Below are positions 7,401 through 16,439 of a stretch of 64,000 nt of DNA, piece by piece. The first letter of the stretch is position 1. Each line of letters begins with the position of its first letter. The notes beneath the pieces are model-generated. The model was not told the origin of the DNA, did not search any database, and was given only the letters and a program-made list of their open reading frames with translations. Made by a program: the position numbers and the translations under genes. This DNA is from Flammeovirgaceae bacterium (GTDB taxonomy: Bacteria > Bacteroidota > Bacteroidia > Cytophagales > Cyclobacteriaceae), in assembly GCA_021298015.1 (NCBI GenBank), contig JAJTGY010000029.1, forward strand, positions 1 to 64,000, given 5' to 3'.

Positions 7401-10061
7401 TGGCCCGGCTGGGCTGGCCGTGCCCGCAAGGAGGCTAGTGGATCAACCATGCTTTCGTTTAGCTCGGATAAGTCATTTTATAATGTGGGTGAGAAAGCAC
7501 GGGTAGTTATTCCGGGTAGCGGGCAGGGCCGTGCGTTGGTCAGTATTGAAAATGGCAGCGGTGTGCTGCAATCCAGTTGGCTGGAGACACAGGCTGGAGA
7601 TAACAATTACGCCTTCGAGGTGACGCCCGATATGACTCCGAATGTTTTTGTTCACGTATCGCTCTTGCAGCCACATGCGCAAACAGCCAATGATTTGCCG
7701 ATGCGTTTGTACGGAGTAATTCCCCTTCAAGTTGAGGATGCCCAGACACGCCTTGAACCCGTCATTACCATGCCGGACGAACTGGAACCCGGAGAGCCGG
7801 TTTCAATCAAAGTCTCGGAAAAGTCGAAACGCAAGATGACGTATACGCTGGCGGTTGTTGACGAAGGCCTGTTGGATATCACCCGATTTAAAACGCCCGA
7901 TGCCTGGAGCAGTTTCTACGCGCGCGAGGCGCTTGGTGTGAAGACGTGGGATGTCTATGATGAGGTGCTGGGCTCGTTGGGCGGGCGTCTGGAACGGTTA
8001 TTGGCCATGGGTGGCGCAGAGGAGATGAAGGCTCAGGCTCATGATCCGAAAGCCAATCGCTTTAAGCCTGTGGTCATTTTCTTCGGGCCATTCACGCTTT
8101 CTGGCGGAAGCGAAGTCCACTCGTTTACGATGCCACAATATATCGGTTCGGTGAAAACCATGGTGGTGGCTGGTTATGAAGGTGCCTATGGCAAAGCAGA
8201 AAAGGCCACGCCCGTGCGAAAGCCCCTGATGGTTTTAGCCACGTTGCCACGCGTGCTCGGCCCGGAAGAAAAAGTGAAGCTCCCGGTCACGTTGTTTGCA
8301 CAGGATAAGTCGATACGCGATGTGAAAATTGAAGTGAAAGTTACCGGCCCGGTTGACTTACCTAACGGTCGCACTCGCCAGCTGAATTTGAATGGTCAGA
8401 GTGATGTTACGACTGACTTTGATTTGCTGGTGAAGTCGCAAACCGGTGTTGCGCGGATAGAGGTTACAGCTAGTTCAGGCAGAGCCAAATCGTCTACCCA
8501 AATTGAAATCGAAGTTCGAAATCCTAACCCTTCTGTGTCAAAAGCTTTTGATGGAGTGGTAGAAGCCGGACAGAGTTGGTCGCAGAACATTACGCTAACG
8601 GGTATCGCTGGAACGAACACGGCATCGCTCGAAGTGTCCTCTTTACCGCCAATCAACCTGACTGGACGCATGCGCTATTTGTTGCAGTATCCGTACGGGT
8701 GTGTGGAGCAAACTACGTCTTCGGTTTTTCCCCAGTTGTTCCTGGCCAACATCAAATCCCTTTCTCCAGAGGAAAAAGGCATGGTTCAGCGCAATGTGAA
8801 AGCCGGAATTGATCGGTTGAAATCGTTCGCTCATCCCACCGGGGGTTTCGCCTATTGGCCGGGTGCAGAAGAAGCGGACAGCTGGAGCAGCACCTATGCG
8901 GGTCATTTCCTGCTGGAGGCGGAGCGGCAGGGCTATCTGGTCTCAACTGATTTGTTGAAGAAGTGGAAAAAGTTCCAACGTAAGAAATCACAAGAGTGGC
9001 GCAAGCACAGCGAATACAACAGCAGTGAATTGATTCAGGCTTACCGCTTGTATACGTTGGCGCTTGCCGGAGATGCAGACCTTACCTCGATGAACCGGCT
9101 CCGCGAAGCTCCCGCGTTGCCCTCCGTAGCTTCGTGGATGTTGGCGGCCGCATATGCAACAGCCGGTCAGGAGGCAGCCGCCAAGGACATCGTAACCCGA
9201 CTGCCCTTGACGGTGAAACCCTATCAGGAGATGGCCTACTCCTACGGATCGGATGTTCGGGACAAGGCCATTATTCTTGAGACGTTGGTGAAACTCAATG
9301 ATCGAACACGTGCCTTTGAGCTGGTGAAAGAACTTTCGGTTTCGCTAAGCAATGAAAACTATTGGATGAGCACCCAAGCGGTGGCGTGGGCGTTCAAATC
9401 CATTGGCGCTTTTGCCGGGCAGGATCAACGAGGCGAGCTACAATTTACCTATGGGTTCGATGGCAAAGAGGTTTCCGTCAGCACCGAACTGGCGGTGGCA
9501 CAAGTCGCGTTGCCGGTTGAAGCAGCGAGAAACCGGCAGCTCAAATTGACCAACAGAGGTAAGGGCCCGCTCTTTGTTCGGCTGCTCACACAGGGCGTTC
9601 CGGCTCGTGGTCAGGAGGAAGATGCCGAAAAGAATTTGCGTTTAACGGTGAACTATACAACCCCGGATGGACGTGAATTGGATCCTTCGCGCCTTGAGCC
9701 GGGCAGCGAGTTTATTGCCGAAATCACGGTCACCAATCCCGGACTGCGTGGGAACTACAAAAATCTGGCCCTTAACCAGATGGTGCCGGCCGGATGGGAG
9801 ATTAACAACCTTCGGTTTGAAGAAATCCAAAGCCGCTTGTCAGGAGATGTACCAACCTATCAGGATTTTCGAGACGACCGTGTTTTTACCTACTTTGATT
9901 TGAAGGCAAACGAGCGCAAGACCTTCCGCGTTTTGCTCACCGCCAGCTACTCAGGCGAGTTTTATCTGCCCTCCATCAGTTGTGAGGCGATGTACGATGG
10001 ATCGGTTTATGCCCGCAAGAAGGGCCAAGTGGTGGTGGTGTCGAAAAAAGAGGCACAATAA
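4494..10061 (+). CDS. Bacterial alpha-2-macroglobulin family protein
   Basis: This 1855-residue protein has one N-terminal membrane segment (about 9-29) and no lipobox, followed by macroglobulin-type domains, a bait region and the complement-like alpha-helical domain. The thioester motif CVEQ is intact at residues 1403-1406. The family traps invading proteases in the periplasm by covalent capture. An acidic, tyrosine-rich insert lies between Cys459 and Cys505. The gene sits 6 bp before pbpC, the classic pairing in which PBP1C is thought to repair peptidoglycan while the macroglobulin guards against proteases. Confidence 0.9.
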   Translation: MNTLTWKRLTLIGGVVVLATLAVFYFTYLKARTGSTVTISQAFAEYVSSYTTGTIPSGSTIRITFMQDVIDSALVGQQAPRKLFSFQPAIGGKTFWKDQRTVEFRPDGRFVSGAAYEVTFRLAPLFDNLPRELRELTYLVHIVPQHFEVLVNNVRPYVKTELKRQRIDGLLITADFAESAALEQGFSASQEGEALRVTWTHSGEGRQHQFVIEEVVRKETAGKVKIKMDGAAINTAQTEETEIDVPALGDFKVVNVRVDQGASQHVVVQFSDPLNEKQNLAGLISISGLSDLDYEVSENEVRVYPPVRQTGTKVLVLEQGIRNILDYRLPQGSEFELLFEQLKPAVRFTSRGNILPSTDGLVLPFEAVNLKSVDIEIVKVYERNVIQFLQVNQMDGNYEMRRVARPMARQSISLENAGVADLGKWNRFTLDLANYITTEPGAIYQVKISFRKSYSAYACESSTSEDEPVADDEAWDQAAEESYWDGYEDYYYAPGYQWDERDNPCHVSYYTSNRAIRKNVLASDLGLIVKRGEDGQTHVFVTDLKTTQSISGVQVDLFDFQQQKLASATTGSNGQAVLPSREKPFLIVAQQGTQRGYVKLDDGESLSLSNFDVGGASVRQGLKGFLYGERGVWRPGDSLFLTFILEDRKKLLPPAHPVVFELQNPQGQVATRLVRSSSENGFYSFATATEPDAPTGNWLARVKVGGTEFTQTVKIETIKPNRLKINLDFGVDKLTSESNNINGRLRVNWLHGAPGKNLKAQFEAVLTDAETTFPGYDGYSFENPLADAFTSEAQSIFDDVTDSNGEATVSASLETEGQPAGMLNAVIRGKVFEESGNFSIDRFSIPYYPYSSFTGIRLPQGDKARGMLLTDTTHQVDIATVDANGRPISRDGIQMKIYKLQWSWWWDNSAQTNYMEDGYTEPVAEGTTQTVNGKGIWKFKIKYPEWGRFLVQAYDPASGHTTGKIVYIDWPGWAGRARKEASGSTMLSFSSDKSFYNVGEKARVVIPGSGQGRALVSIENGSGVLQSSWLETQAGDNNYAFEVTPDMTPNVFVHVSLLQPHAQTANDLPMRLYGVIPLQVEDAQTRLEPVITMPDELEPGEPVSIKVSEKSKRKMTYTLAVVDEGLLDITRFKTPDAWSSFYAREALGVKTWDVYDEVLGSLGGRLERLLAMGGAEEMKAQAHDPKANRFKPVVIFFGPFTLSGGSEVHSFTMPQYIGSVKTMVVAGYEGAYGKAEKATPVRKPLMVLATLPRVLGPEEKVKLPVTLFAQDKSIRDVKIEVKVTGPVDLPNGRTRQLNLNGQSDVTTDFDLLVKSQTGVARIEVTASSGRAKSSTQIEIEVRNPNPSVSKAFDGVVEAGQSWSQNITLTGIAGTNTASLEVSSLPPINLTGRMRYLLQYPYGCVEQTTSSVFPQLFLANIKSLSPEEKGMVQRNVKAGIDRLKSFAHPTGGFAYWPGAEEADSWSSTYAGHFLLEAERQGYLVSTDLLKKWKKFQRKKSQEWRKHSEYNSSELIQAYRLYTLALAGDADLTSMNRLREAPALPSVASWMLAAAYATAGQEAAAKDIVTRLPLTVKPYQEMAYSYGSDVRDKAIILETLVKLNDRTRAFELVKELSVSLSNENYWMSTQAVAWAFKSIGAFAGQDQRGELQFTYGFDGKEVSVSTELAVAQVALPVEAARNRQLKLTNRGKGPLFVRLLTQGVPARGQEEDAEKNLRLTVNYTTPDGRELDPSRLEPGSEFIAEITVTNPGLRGNYKNLALNQMVPAGWEINNLRFEEIQSRLSGDVPTYQDFRDDRVFTYFDLKANERKTFRVLLTASYSGEFYLPSISCEAMYDGSVYARKKGQVVVVSKKEAQ

Positions 10062-10067
10062 AAGTTC

Positions 10068-12428
10068 ATGCGTAAAAGGCGGGCGGTTCGACAATTGTTT
10101 TTTGTCAGCTTGCTGATCGCGGGTGCGGGATACTATTTTGCCCTGCCGGATCGCCTTTTTGTTGATCCTTTTGCCACCGTGTTGGAAGATAACGAGGGGC
10201 AATTGTTGTCGGCTTCCATAGCGGGTGACGGGCAATGGCGTTTTCCGGAGGTGGATACCGTGCCGGAGAAGTTCAGACGGGCACTGATCCATTTCGAAGA
10301 CAGGCGGTTTTACGCGCATCCCGGTGTCGATCTGCTGGCGCTTGGCCGGGCGATGCGCCAAAACTGGCGTGCCGGTCGCATCGTGAGTGGAGGAAGCACA
10401 CTGACCATGCAGGTTATCCGGCTTTCGCGAAAGGATCGGCCTCGCACCATTTGGCAGAAGGCTGTGGAAATCGCGCTGGCCACTCGGCTGGAGCTTCGCT
10501 ATTCGAAAGAAGAAATTTTGGAGCTCTATGCTTCGCATGCTTCTTTTGGAGGTAATGTAGTTGGCCTTGAGGCTGCGTGTTGGCGGTACGTGGGGCGAAG
10601 CCCTTCGCAAATCAGTTGGGCGGAGGCAGCCACCCTCGCAGTTCTTCCCAATAATCCTTCCTTGATTCATCCGGGCCGTAACCGGTCCACACTGCTCGGC
10701 AAACGAAACCGCTTGTTGAATCGCCTTTTCACTTCCGGGGCTATCGATTCCCTTACCTATTCTCTGGCGCTTGCAGAGCCAATTCCTGAAGCTCCTCTGG
10801 CGCTCCCTCGCATGGCTCCCCATGCGCTGGATTTTATGAAGAAAAAGGGTAGAGAAGGTGAGCGGCTGGTGACAACCATCACTCGGGACCTGCAGGAGAC
10901 GGTAAACTTGCGGGTGCGCGACCACTTCAACCGACTGCGGGCAAACCAAATTCACAATGTGGCCGTATTGGTGGTGGACGTTCATTCGGGGAATGTTCTG
11001 GCGTACGTTGGCAATACAGCCGCAGGCGCAGATCACAACGAAGCCGTTGATATTGTGCAAGCCCCGCGCAGCACGGGCAGCATTTTAAAGCCCGTGTTGT
11101 ATGCCGCCATGCTCGATGAAGGCAAGATGTTGCCCCGCAGTTTGCAGCCCGATGTGCCTACCTTGATCAATGGGTTCGCACCCGAAAATTTTTCGCATCA
11201 ATTTGACGGGGCTGTTCCGGCTGACCAGGCGTTGATTCGTTCTCTGAATATTCCGGCCGTTTACCAACTTCGGGCTTACCGTTACGAAAAGTTTCACTCG
11301 CTGTTAACGCGGCTGGGCCTAACGACTCTAACCTACGAGCCGGACCACTACGGCTTGTCGCTTGTATTAGGGGGCGCGGAGGCTTCCCTTTGGGAGGTGA
11401 CCGGCTTGTATGCTTCCATGGCCAGAACGCTGAATTATTATTTTCAGTCGCCCGGTCAACTTCGGTATTCTCCGGCAACCTACCATTCGCCAACCTTAGT
11501 GCGAACCGAAGTCTTCGATACCCTGAGGTTGGTGGATACGTCATCGCCTATCTCAGCCGGGGCGCTCTGGCAAACATTTGAGGTCCTCAAGGAGGTGTAT
11601 CGTCCGGGAGAAGAATCGGGGTGGAAGTATTTTCATTCTTCGCGCACGGTGGCCTGGAAAACGGGCACCAGCATTGGTTTTCGCGATGCGTGGGCCGTGG
11701 GCGTAACGCCTGAATATGTCGTGGGGATTTGGGTCGGCAATGCCGATGGGGAGGGGCGGCCGGGCCTTACCGGGACTGAGGCGGCCGCTCCGATTCTCTT
11801 TGATGTGTTTAGCACATTGCCCGCCACTGCCTGGTTTTCAAAACCGCTACAAGAGCTTCGTTCCGTACGGGTTTGCCAACAAAGCGGTGAGTTGGCTGGG
11901 GAGTATTGTCAATCGGTCAACGAGGAGATGGTGCCCGCTGCTGGCCAGGCATCAACGAAATGCCATTATCATCAGCGGGTTTTTCTAACAGTAGATGGCC
12001 GGCATCGCGTTCATCGCGGGTGCTACCCGGGTGATGCGCTACAGGCACAAAATTGGTTTGTACTGCCGCCCCTGCAGGAGCATTATTTTCGTGTATTGCA
12101 CCTCTTCTATCGACCATTACCGCCCTACCTGGCCTCTTGCGGAATTGACCTGATTGCTCCCTTTGATCTTGTTTATCCATTGCCTGATACTCGAATTGTT
12201 TTGCCCCGTCAGCTGTCGGGCCAACGCAATCCGGTGGTGTTTCGGGCCGTGCATTCCACGCCTCAGTCAACGCTTTACTGGCATCTGGATGGTCGTTTCG
12301 TTGGGGCTACCCAAGGCTCACATCACCTTCCATTCTACCCTTCAGCCGGGCGGCATTCGATCACCATCGTGGATGAATCCGGCCAAACTTTAACCCGGAG
12401 TTTTGATGTTTCGGCTACGGGGTCGTAA
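10068..12428 (+). CDS. pbpC: Penicillin-binding protein 1C
   Basis: This 786-residue bifunctional peptidoglycan synthase has an N-terminal anchor (about 9-26). The glycosyltransferase domain carries Glu77 in HFEDRRFYAHPG and SGGSTLTMQ. The transpeptidase domain carries Ser338-Ile-Leu-Lys341, SLN at 392-394 and KTGT at 531-534. The C-terminal part is the BiPBP_C-type domain that separates PBP1C from PBP1A and PBP1B. It polymerises and crosslinks glycan on the periplasmic side. It is almost certainly co-transcribed with the alpha-2-macroglobulin gene upstream. Confidence 0.92.
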   Translation: MRKRRAVRQLFFVSLLIAGAGYYFALPDRLFVDPFATVLEDNEGQLLSASIAGDGQWRFPEVDTVPEKFRRALIHFEDRRFYAHPGVDLLALGRAMRQNWRAGRIVSGGSTLTMQVIRLSRKDRPRTIWQKAVEIALATRLELRYSKEEILELYASHASFGGNVVGLEAACWRYVGRSPSQISWAEAATLAVLPNNPSLIHPGRNRSTLLGKRNRLLNRLFTSGAIDSLTYSLALAEPIPEAPLALPRMAPHALDFMKKKGREGERLVTTITRDLQETVNLRVRDHFNRLRANQIHNVAVLVVDVHSGNVLAYVGNTAAGADHNEAVDIVQAPRSTGSILKPVLYAAMLDEGKMLPRSLQPDVPTLINGFAPENFSHQFDGAVPADQALIRSLNIPAVYQLRAYRYEKFHSLLTRLGLTTLTYEPDHYGLSLVLGGAEASLWEVTGLYASMARTLNYYFQSPGQLRYSPATYHSPTLVRTEVFDTLRLVDTSSPISAGALWQTFEVLKEVYRPGEESGWKYFHSSRTVAWKTGTSIGFRDAWAVGVTPEYVVGIWVGNADGEGRPGLTGTEAAAPILFDVFSTLPATAWFSKPLQELRSVRVCQQSGELAGEYCQSVNEEMVPAAGQASTKCHYHQRVFLTVDGRHRVHRGCYPGDALQAQNWFVLPPLQEHYFRVLHLFYRPLPPYLASCGIDLIAPFDLVYPLPDTRIVLPRQLSGQRNPVVFRAVHSTPQSTLYWHLDGRFVGATQGSHHLPFYPSAGRHSITIVDESGQTLTRSFDVSATGS

Positions 12429-12514
12429 ACGGGATGTAAGATTTGTTTCACTTTCATAGAAAAAAAACCTATAAATTAAGGCCATATTTGTTCTTTGTTA
12501 AACAAATCTTGTTT

Positions 12515-13624
12515 ATGAAATCGGCTATTTTTTCCGCAGGTCTTCTGCTCGGAGCTGCCCTGATAACATTGGATGTTAAGGCTCAATCAGTAGGCGAACC
12601 GTATTATGTCGTTATTGGTGCGTTCTACTCGAGCGATAACGCTGCCAAAATAATCTCATCGTCCCGTCAGTACAACCTGGCAGGAGTGGCCGAACTAAAC
12701 CCGGTGCGTCAATTGCACTATGTATACGTGATGAAGACTGAGGATCGGTCGAAGGCCTTGGCTGAGGCCGAACGGATACGTAAAGCGACACGGTTTACCG
12801 ATACCTGGGTTTATTCCGGGTTACTGGGCGATGCACCCAAGGTGGTTGAAAGAGTGCCCGAACCGGAACCGGTAAAGGAGGAGGCCGCCCCTGAAGTAAA
12901 AATAAAGCCAGTTGTTGTGGAACCACCCAAGCCGGTAGCGGTCACCCGAAGTTTTGTTTTTGCCATTGCAGACTCCGAATCAAAGAGACAGGTTACAGGC
13001 GAGGTACATGTTACCAATGCCGCTGATAATACCAAGATCGGCACTTACCGTGGCAACCAGCCGTTCTCGTTCACCTACACGGATGACCCAGGCACCTGGT
13101 CAATTTTGTGCGATGTTACCGGCTATCGAAAATGGGAAAAGGTTTTGCCCGCAGGCTCCGCAGTGTCCAATTCCAACGGCCAATTGGTTATTCCCATTGA
13201 TTTAGTGCGCATGCGTACGGGCGAACTATCGGTAGCTCAGATTTTTTTCTTCAAGGATGCCACCGTGATGCTCCCGGACTCAAAAATGGCTGCCACAGAG
13301 TTATTGGAATGGATGCGTGACCACCCCACGGCTAGGATCAGAATACATGGGCACGCGAACGGCAATGATAAGGGAACCATCATCTCTATGAAAAAAGGAA
13401 GCATGGACTATTTCTCACTTGACAATACGGAGGCGGGCAAAGGCTCTGCCAAAACCCTCTCCCAGAAGCGAGCCGAGACCTTGAAGAACTATCTGGTATC
13501 TCAGGGTATTGACTATAAACGGGTCGAGATTAAGGCATGGGGTGGCGACAAGCCACTCTACGACAAGCTTAGTGAACAGGCCGAGGCCAATGTCCGCGTG
13601 GAAATTGAGATTATTGACGAGTAA
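12515..13624 (+). CDS. Secreted SPOR-like/OmpA-like protein, paralogue 1
   Basis: The ATG at 12515 gives a 369-residue protein with a signal peptide ending at VKAQ. An upstream in-frame ATG at 12443 would bury that signal. Residues of about 28-105 resemble a SPOR domain (YYVVIGAFYSSDNA). A Pro/Glu/Val-rich linker and a beta-rich middle domain follow. The C-terminal OmpA-like region (about 240-369) has IRIHGHANG in place of the usual GHTD. It shares the whole architecture with the next gene, so the pair arose by tandem duplication. Its role is presumably peptidoglycan binding in the periplasm. Confidence 0.75.
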   Translation: MKSAIFSAGLLLGAALITLDVKAQSVGEPYYVVIGAFYSSDNAAKIISSSRQYNLAGVAELNPVRQLHYVYVMKTEDRSKALAEAERIRKATRFTDTWVYSGLLGDAPKVVERVPEPEPVKEEAAPEVKIKPVVVEPPKPVAVTRSFVFAIADSESKRQVTGEVHVTNAADNTKIGTYRGNQPFSFTYTDDPGTWSILCDVTGYRKWEKVLPAGSAVSNSNGQLVIPIDLVRMRTGELSVAQIFFFKDATVMLPDSKMAATELLEWMRDHPTARIRIHGHANGNDKGTIISMKKGSMDYFSLDNTEAGKGSAKTLSQKRAETLKNYLVSQGIDYKRVEIKAWGGDKPLYDKLSEQAEANVRVEIEIIDE

Positions 13625-13648
13625 ACACTCTGATTGATTTTGAGTACC

Positions 13649-13673
13649 GCCCCGAATTCGGGGCTGTTTCATT
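13649..13673 (+). terminator. Probable terminator after SPOR-OmpA paralogue 1
   Basis: GCCCCG, AATT, CGGGGC at 13649-13664 is a perfect palindrome followed by a short T-rich tail. It lies 25 bp after the stop codon. Confidence 0.5.
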
Positions 13674-13745
13674 ATGTACGAGCGCTGGCTATGCCGGTTA
13701 TCTGGAAAATTACTACCTTCATCGGTTGAATAACCCCGTTTCAAA

Positions 13746-14906
13746 GTGAAAAAACTCCTTTTCGCTGTTGTATTGGTCGTGTCGGCTGGTCAGCTTTTTG
13801 CTCAAGGTGCAAACAATCTCAAATACTACGTCACCATAGGTGCATTTCGGAGTGAAGATAACGCTAAACGCCTCACCGAGGCGGCAAAGAAAAAAAATTA
13901 CAATGCCATTTACGCATTGAATAAGACCCGCGGGCTGCATTATGTCTATGTTTTGGCAACGGCCGATAAGCGGGAAGCCTTTCGCCTGCAGATTCGGCTG
14001 CGAGCCACCACAGTGTTTAAAGATGCCTGGGTTTTTATGGGTCAGCTGGGCGATGATGGAGCCATTGAAGAGAAACCCATTGTTGAAGAGAAACCCGTTG
14101 AGGAAAAACCATTGATTATTGTGCCTGTTGTCGATTCGGTCAGGATCAAAGCGCAACAGGATTCCATTCGCAAGGCAGCGGAGGCGGCTAAACCAAAACC
14201 CAAACCTCCTGGAAATCCATTCAAGTTTCGGCTGTTCAGCCAGGAGTCGGGCGCGGAGGTCATGGGTGAGGTGCATGTACAAGAATCGAGTAACGCAACA
14301 CGTTACCAGGTTTTTCCGGCCAATCAGGTGGTGTACATTGAGGCACCTCGCAATCGTGAGGGTACGTATACGCTCGTTACGCAGGCGGCCGGTTATAAGC
14401 CGATAAAAACGATTATGAGTTACCGAACTCCCGGGGGCACCCAGGGCGCAGAGGGTGAGCAAATTGTTGAACTTCCCCTGGCGAAAGCTAAGCGTGGCGA
14501 CTACATAGACTTCACCGCAGTGAAATTTTTCAAGAACTCCTCAATCCTTGAGCCCGCTTCGCAGAATGAATTGGACGGTCTGGTATCCCTGATGAAGGAA
14601 GAGACGGCTTTCAAGATTAGGATTCACGGCCACGTAAACGGTAAAATCAGCCGGGATGCCATTCTTATCGGCAAGAGCACGGAGTTCTTCAAGCAGGTGC
14701 CGGAGAACCAATTGAAAAAGAATACGACTGCTTCGCAACTCTCAACCGAGCGTGCCGAGGTGGTGAAGCGTTACCTGGTGTCACAAGGCATTCCGGCCGA
14801 TCGGATAAAGACAAAGGGTGAGGGTGGAAAAATTCCCCTTTATCCCGAGGGTGGTACATTGGGTATTTACAACGATCGTGTTGAAGTAGAGATTATTAAG
14901 CACTAA
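13746..14906 (+). CDS. Secreted SPOR-like/OmpA-like protein, paralogue 2
   Basis: This 386-residue protein starts with GTG, which yields the signal peptide MKKLLFAVVLVVSAGQLFAQ. The SPOR-like domain (YYVTIGAFRSEDNAKRL) is followed by a linker built from imperfect EEKP repeats (about 106-123), encoded by a small minisatellite. The middle domain and the OmpA-like C-terminus match the preceding gene, including IRIHGHVNG and a final VEVEI. The GHTD signature is again altered, as in its paralogue. Both probably act at the cell wall, perhaps as one structural pair. Confidence 0.75.
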   Translation: MKKLLFAVVLVVSAGQLFAQGANNLKYYVTIGAFRSEDNAKRLTEAAKKKNYNAIYALNKTRGLHYVYVLATADKREAFRLQIRLRATTVFKDAWVFMGQLGDDGAIEEKPIVEEKPVEEKPLIIVPVVDSVRIKAQQDSIRKAAEAAKPKPKPPGNPFKFRLFSQESGAEVMGEVHVQESSNATRYQVFPANQVVYIEAPRNREGTYTLVTQAAGYKPIKTIMSYRTPGGTQGAEGEQIVELPLAKAKRGDYIDFTAVKFFKNSSILEPASQNELDGLVSLMKEETAFKIRIHGHVNGKISRDAILIGKSTEFFKQVPENQLKKNTTASQLSTERAEVVKRYLVSQGIPADRIKTKGEGGKIPLYPEGGTLGIYNDRVEVEIIKH

Positions 14907-14987
14907 CCGATTCTCGCATTACGCTGCCTGACCGAACGTAGACGCGGGTCTCGTTCACAGCCCAGGTGTACGACAGAGTTGACCTTC

Positions 14988-16361
14988 TTATACGTTAGTC
15001 ATCGCCCGAAGGATGTCATGTTGCGTAATAATGTGAGGAGCCTCTTCCTCATCGCGAACAATCACCGCCCGATTGGTTTTGGTGAGCATCGAACTCAATA
15101 CATCCAGCGTGCTGTCCAAGGCTACAACCTGCATAGGTTTGTCCATCACATCAGCTACGGCCTTGTCTTTTACCTGAGGATCAGCAATAATTTTCTCGAT
15201 CAACCCGGCTGTGGTTACACTGCCGATGAATTCATTGTCTTCAACCACCGGCATTTGATCAACTCCTTCTCGGTTCATAATCTGGATAGCCTGGCCAATG
15301 GTGGAATTCCGGGTTACGGTAAAGAGTTTGTCGTGACCGTTACGCGCCTTGATGATCTCGCGTGCAGTGGTGTAGGTTCTCTCCTCCAGGAAGCCGTGGT
15401 CTTTCATCCACAAATCATTATACACTTTGGCCAGGTAGCGTGTGCCGTGGTCGGGCAGGAGAATGACCATAACGTCACCCTCGTGAAGATGTTGCCGGGC
15501 ATACTCCAGCGCTCCATGCACGGCCGAGCCGCTGCTCCAGCCTACGAATAAGCCTTCCTCGCGCGACAAGCGTCTGGCCATAATGGCTCCGTCTTTGTCC
15601 GTTACCTTTATAAATTGATCTATGGCCTCAAAGTCAACATTCTTGGGGAGGATATCCTCACCAAATCCTTCCGTCAGGTACGGATAAATTTCATTCTTGT
15701 CGAAGATGCCGGTCTCTTTGTATTTCTTGAACACTGAGCCGTAGGTATCAATACCAATTGCTTTTAAACCCGGATTTTGTTCTTTCAAATACCGTGCTGT
15801 GCCACACATGCTTCCGCCTGTGCCCACTGTGGCCACGTAGTGTGTGATCTTCCCACCCGTTTGGTTCCAGATCTCGGGCCCGGTCGTCTCGTAGTGTGCT
15901 GCCGCGTTGCTCAGGTTATCGTATTGATTAGGGTAGAAAGAGTTTGGAATTTCCTTGTTGAGTTTGCGTGCTACCGAGTAATAGGAGCGGGGATCGTCCG
16001 GCTCCACGTTAGTCGGACACACGACCACCTCGGCACCGACTGCGCGAAGGATATTGATTTTTTCCTGCGACTGTTTATCGGCCATGGTAAAGATGCAGCG
16101 GTAGCCCCTCGAAATAGCGGTCAGCGCCAGCCCCATCCCGGTATTGCCAGACGTTCCCTCGATGATGGTGCCGCCCGGCTTCAATAGCCCGTTTTTCTCG
16201 GCATCCAAAATCATCTTTAAGGCCATGCGGTCTTTGGTCGAGTTGCCGGGATTGAAGTACTCAACCTTCGCCAGCAGCGTGCCTTTAATGCCTTTCGATA
16301 ACTTATTCAGTCGTATAATCGGTGTATTACCGATGGTATCTACGATGGAATTGAGGATCAT
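14988..16361 (-). CDS. Cystathionine beta-synthase
   Basis: The 457-residue protein is a fold-type II PLP enzyme. Lys43 in NSTKDRMA is the expected Schiff-base lysine, and TSGNTG at 70-75 is the phosphate-binding loop. The C-terminal third (about 330-457) is a pair of CBS domains, with IGQAIQIMNREGVDQMPVV and ITQHDILRAM. This combination marks cystathionine beta-synthase, which condenses serine and homocysteine, rather than a plain cysteine synthase. CBS domains often sense adenosyl compounds. It is a single gene, convergent with the SPOR-OmpA pair. Confidence 0.85.
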   Translation of the reverse strand: MILNSIVDTIGNTPIIRLNKLSKGIKGTLLAKVEYFNPGNSTKDRMALKMILDAEKNGLLKPGGTIIEGTSGNTGMGLALTAISRGYRCIFTMADKQSQEKINILRAVGAEVVVCPTNVEPDDPRSYYSVARKLNKEIPNSFYPNQYDNLSNAAAHYETTGPEIWNQTGGKITHYVATVGTGGSMCGTARYLKEQNPGLKAIGIDTYGSVFKKYKETGIFDKNEIYPYLTEGFGEDILPKNVDFEAIDQFIKVTDKDGAIMARRLSREEGLFVGWSSGSAVHGALEYARQHLHEGDVMVILLPDHGTRYLAKVYNDLWMKDHGFLEERTYTTAREIIKARNGHDKLFTVTRNSTIGQAIQIMNREGVDQMPVVEDNEFIGSVTTAGLIEKIIADPQVKDKAVADVMDKPMQVVALDSTLDVLSSMLTKTNRAVIVRDEEEAPHIITQHDILRAMTNV

Positions 16362-16439
16362 GGGTGCAAACTTTGCCCGTAAAGGTACGAGTTGTTTTGC
16401 AGGCAGGTTGGGAAAATTTTATCCCGGGTGTCACGCGGG

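Noticed and set aside
4494-12428. Alpha-2-macroglobulin/PBP1C as a new defence system
   Set aside because: The pairing is well known in Gram-negative bacteria, and all key motifs are ordinary.
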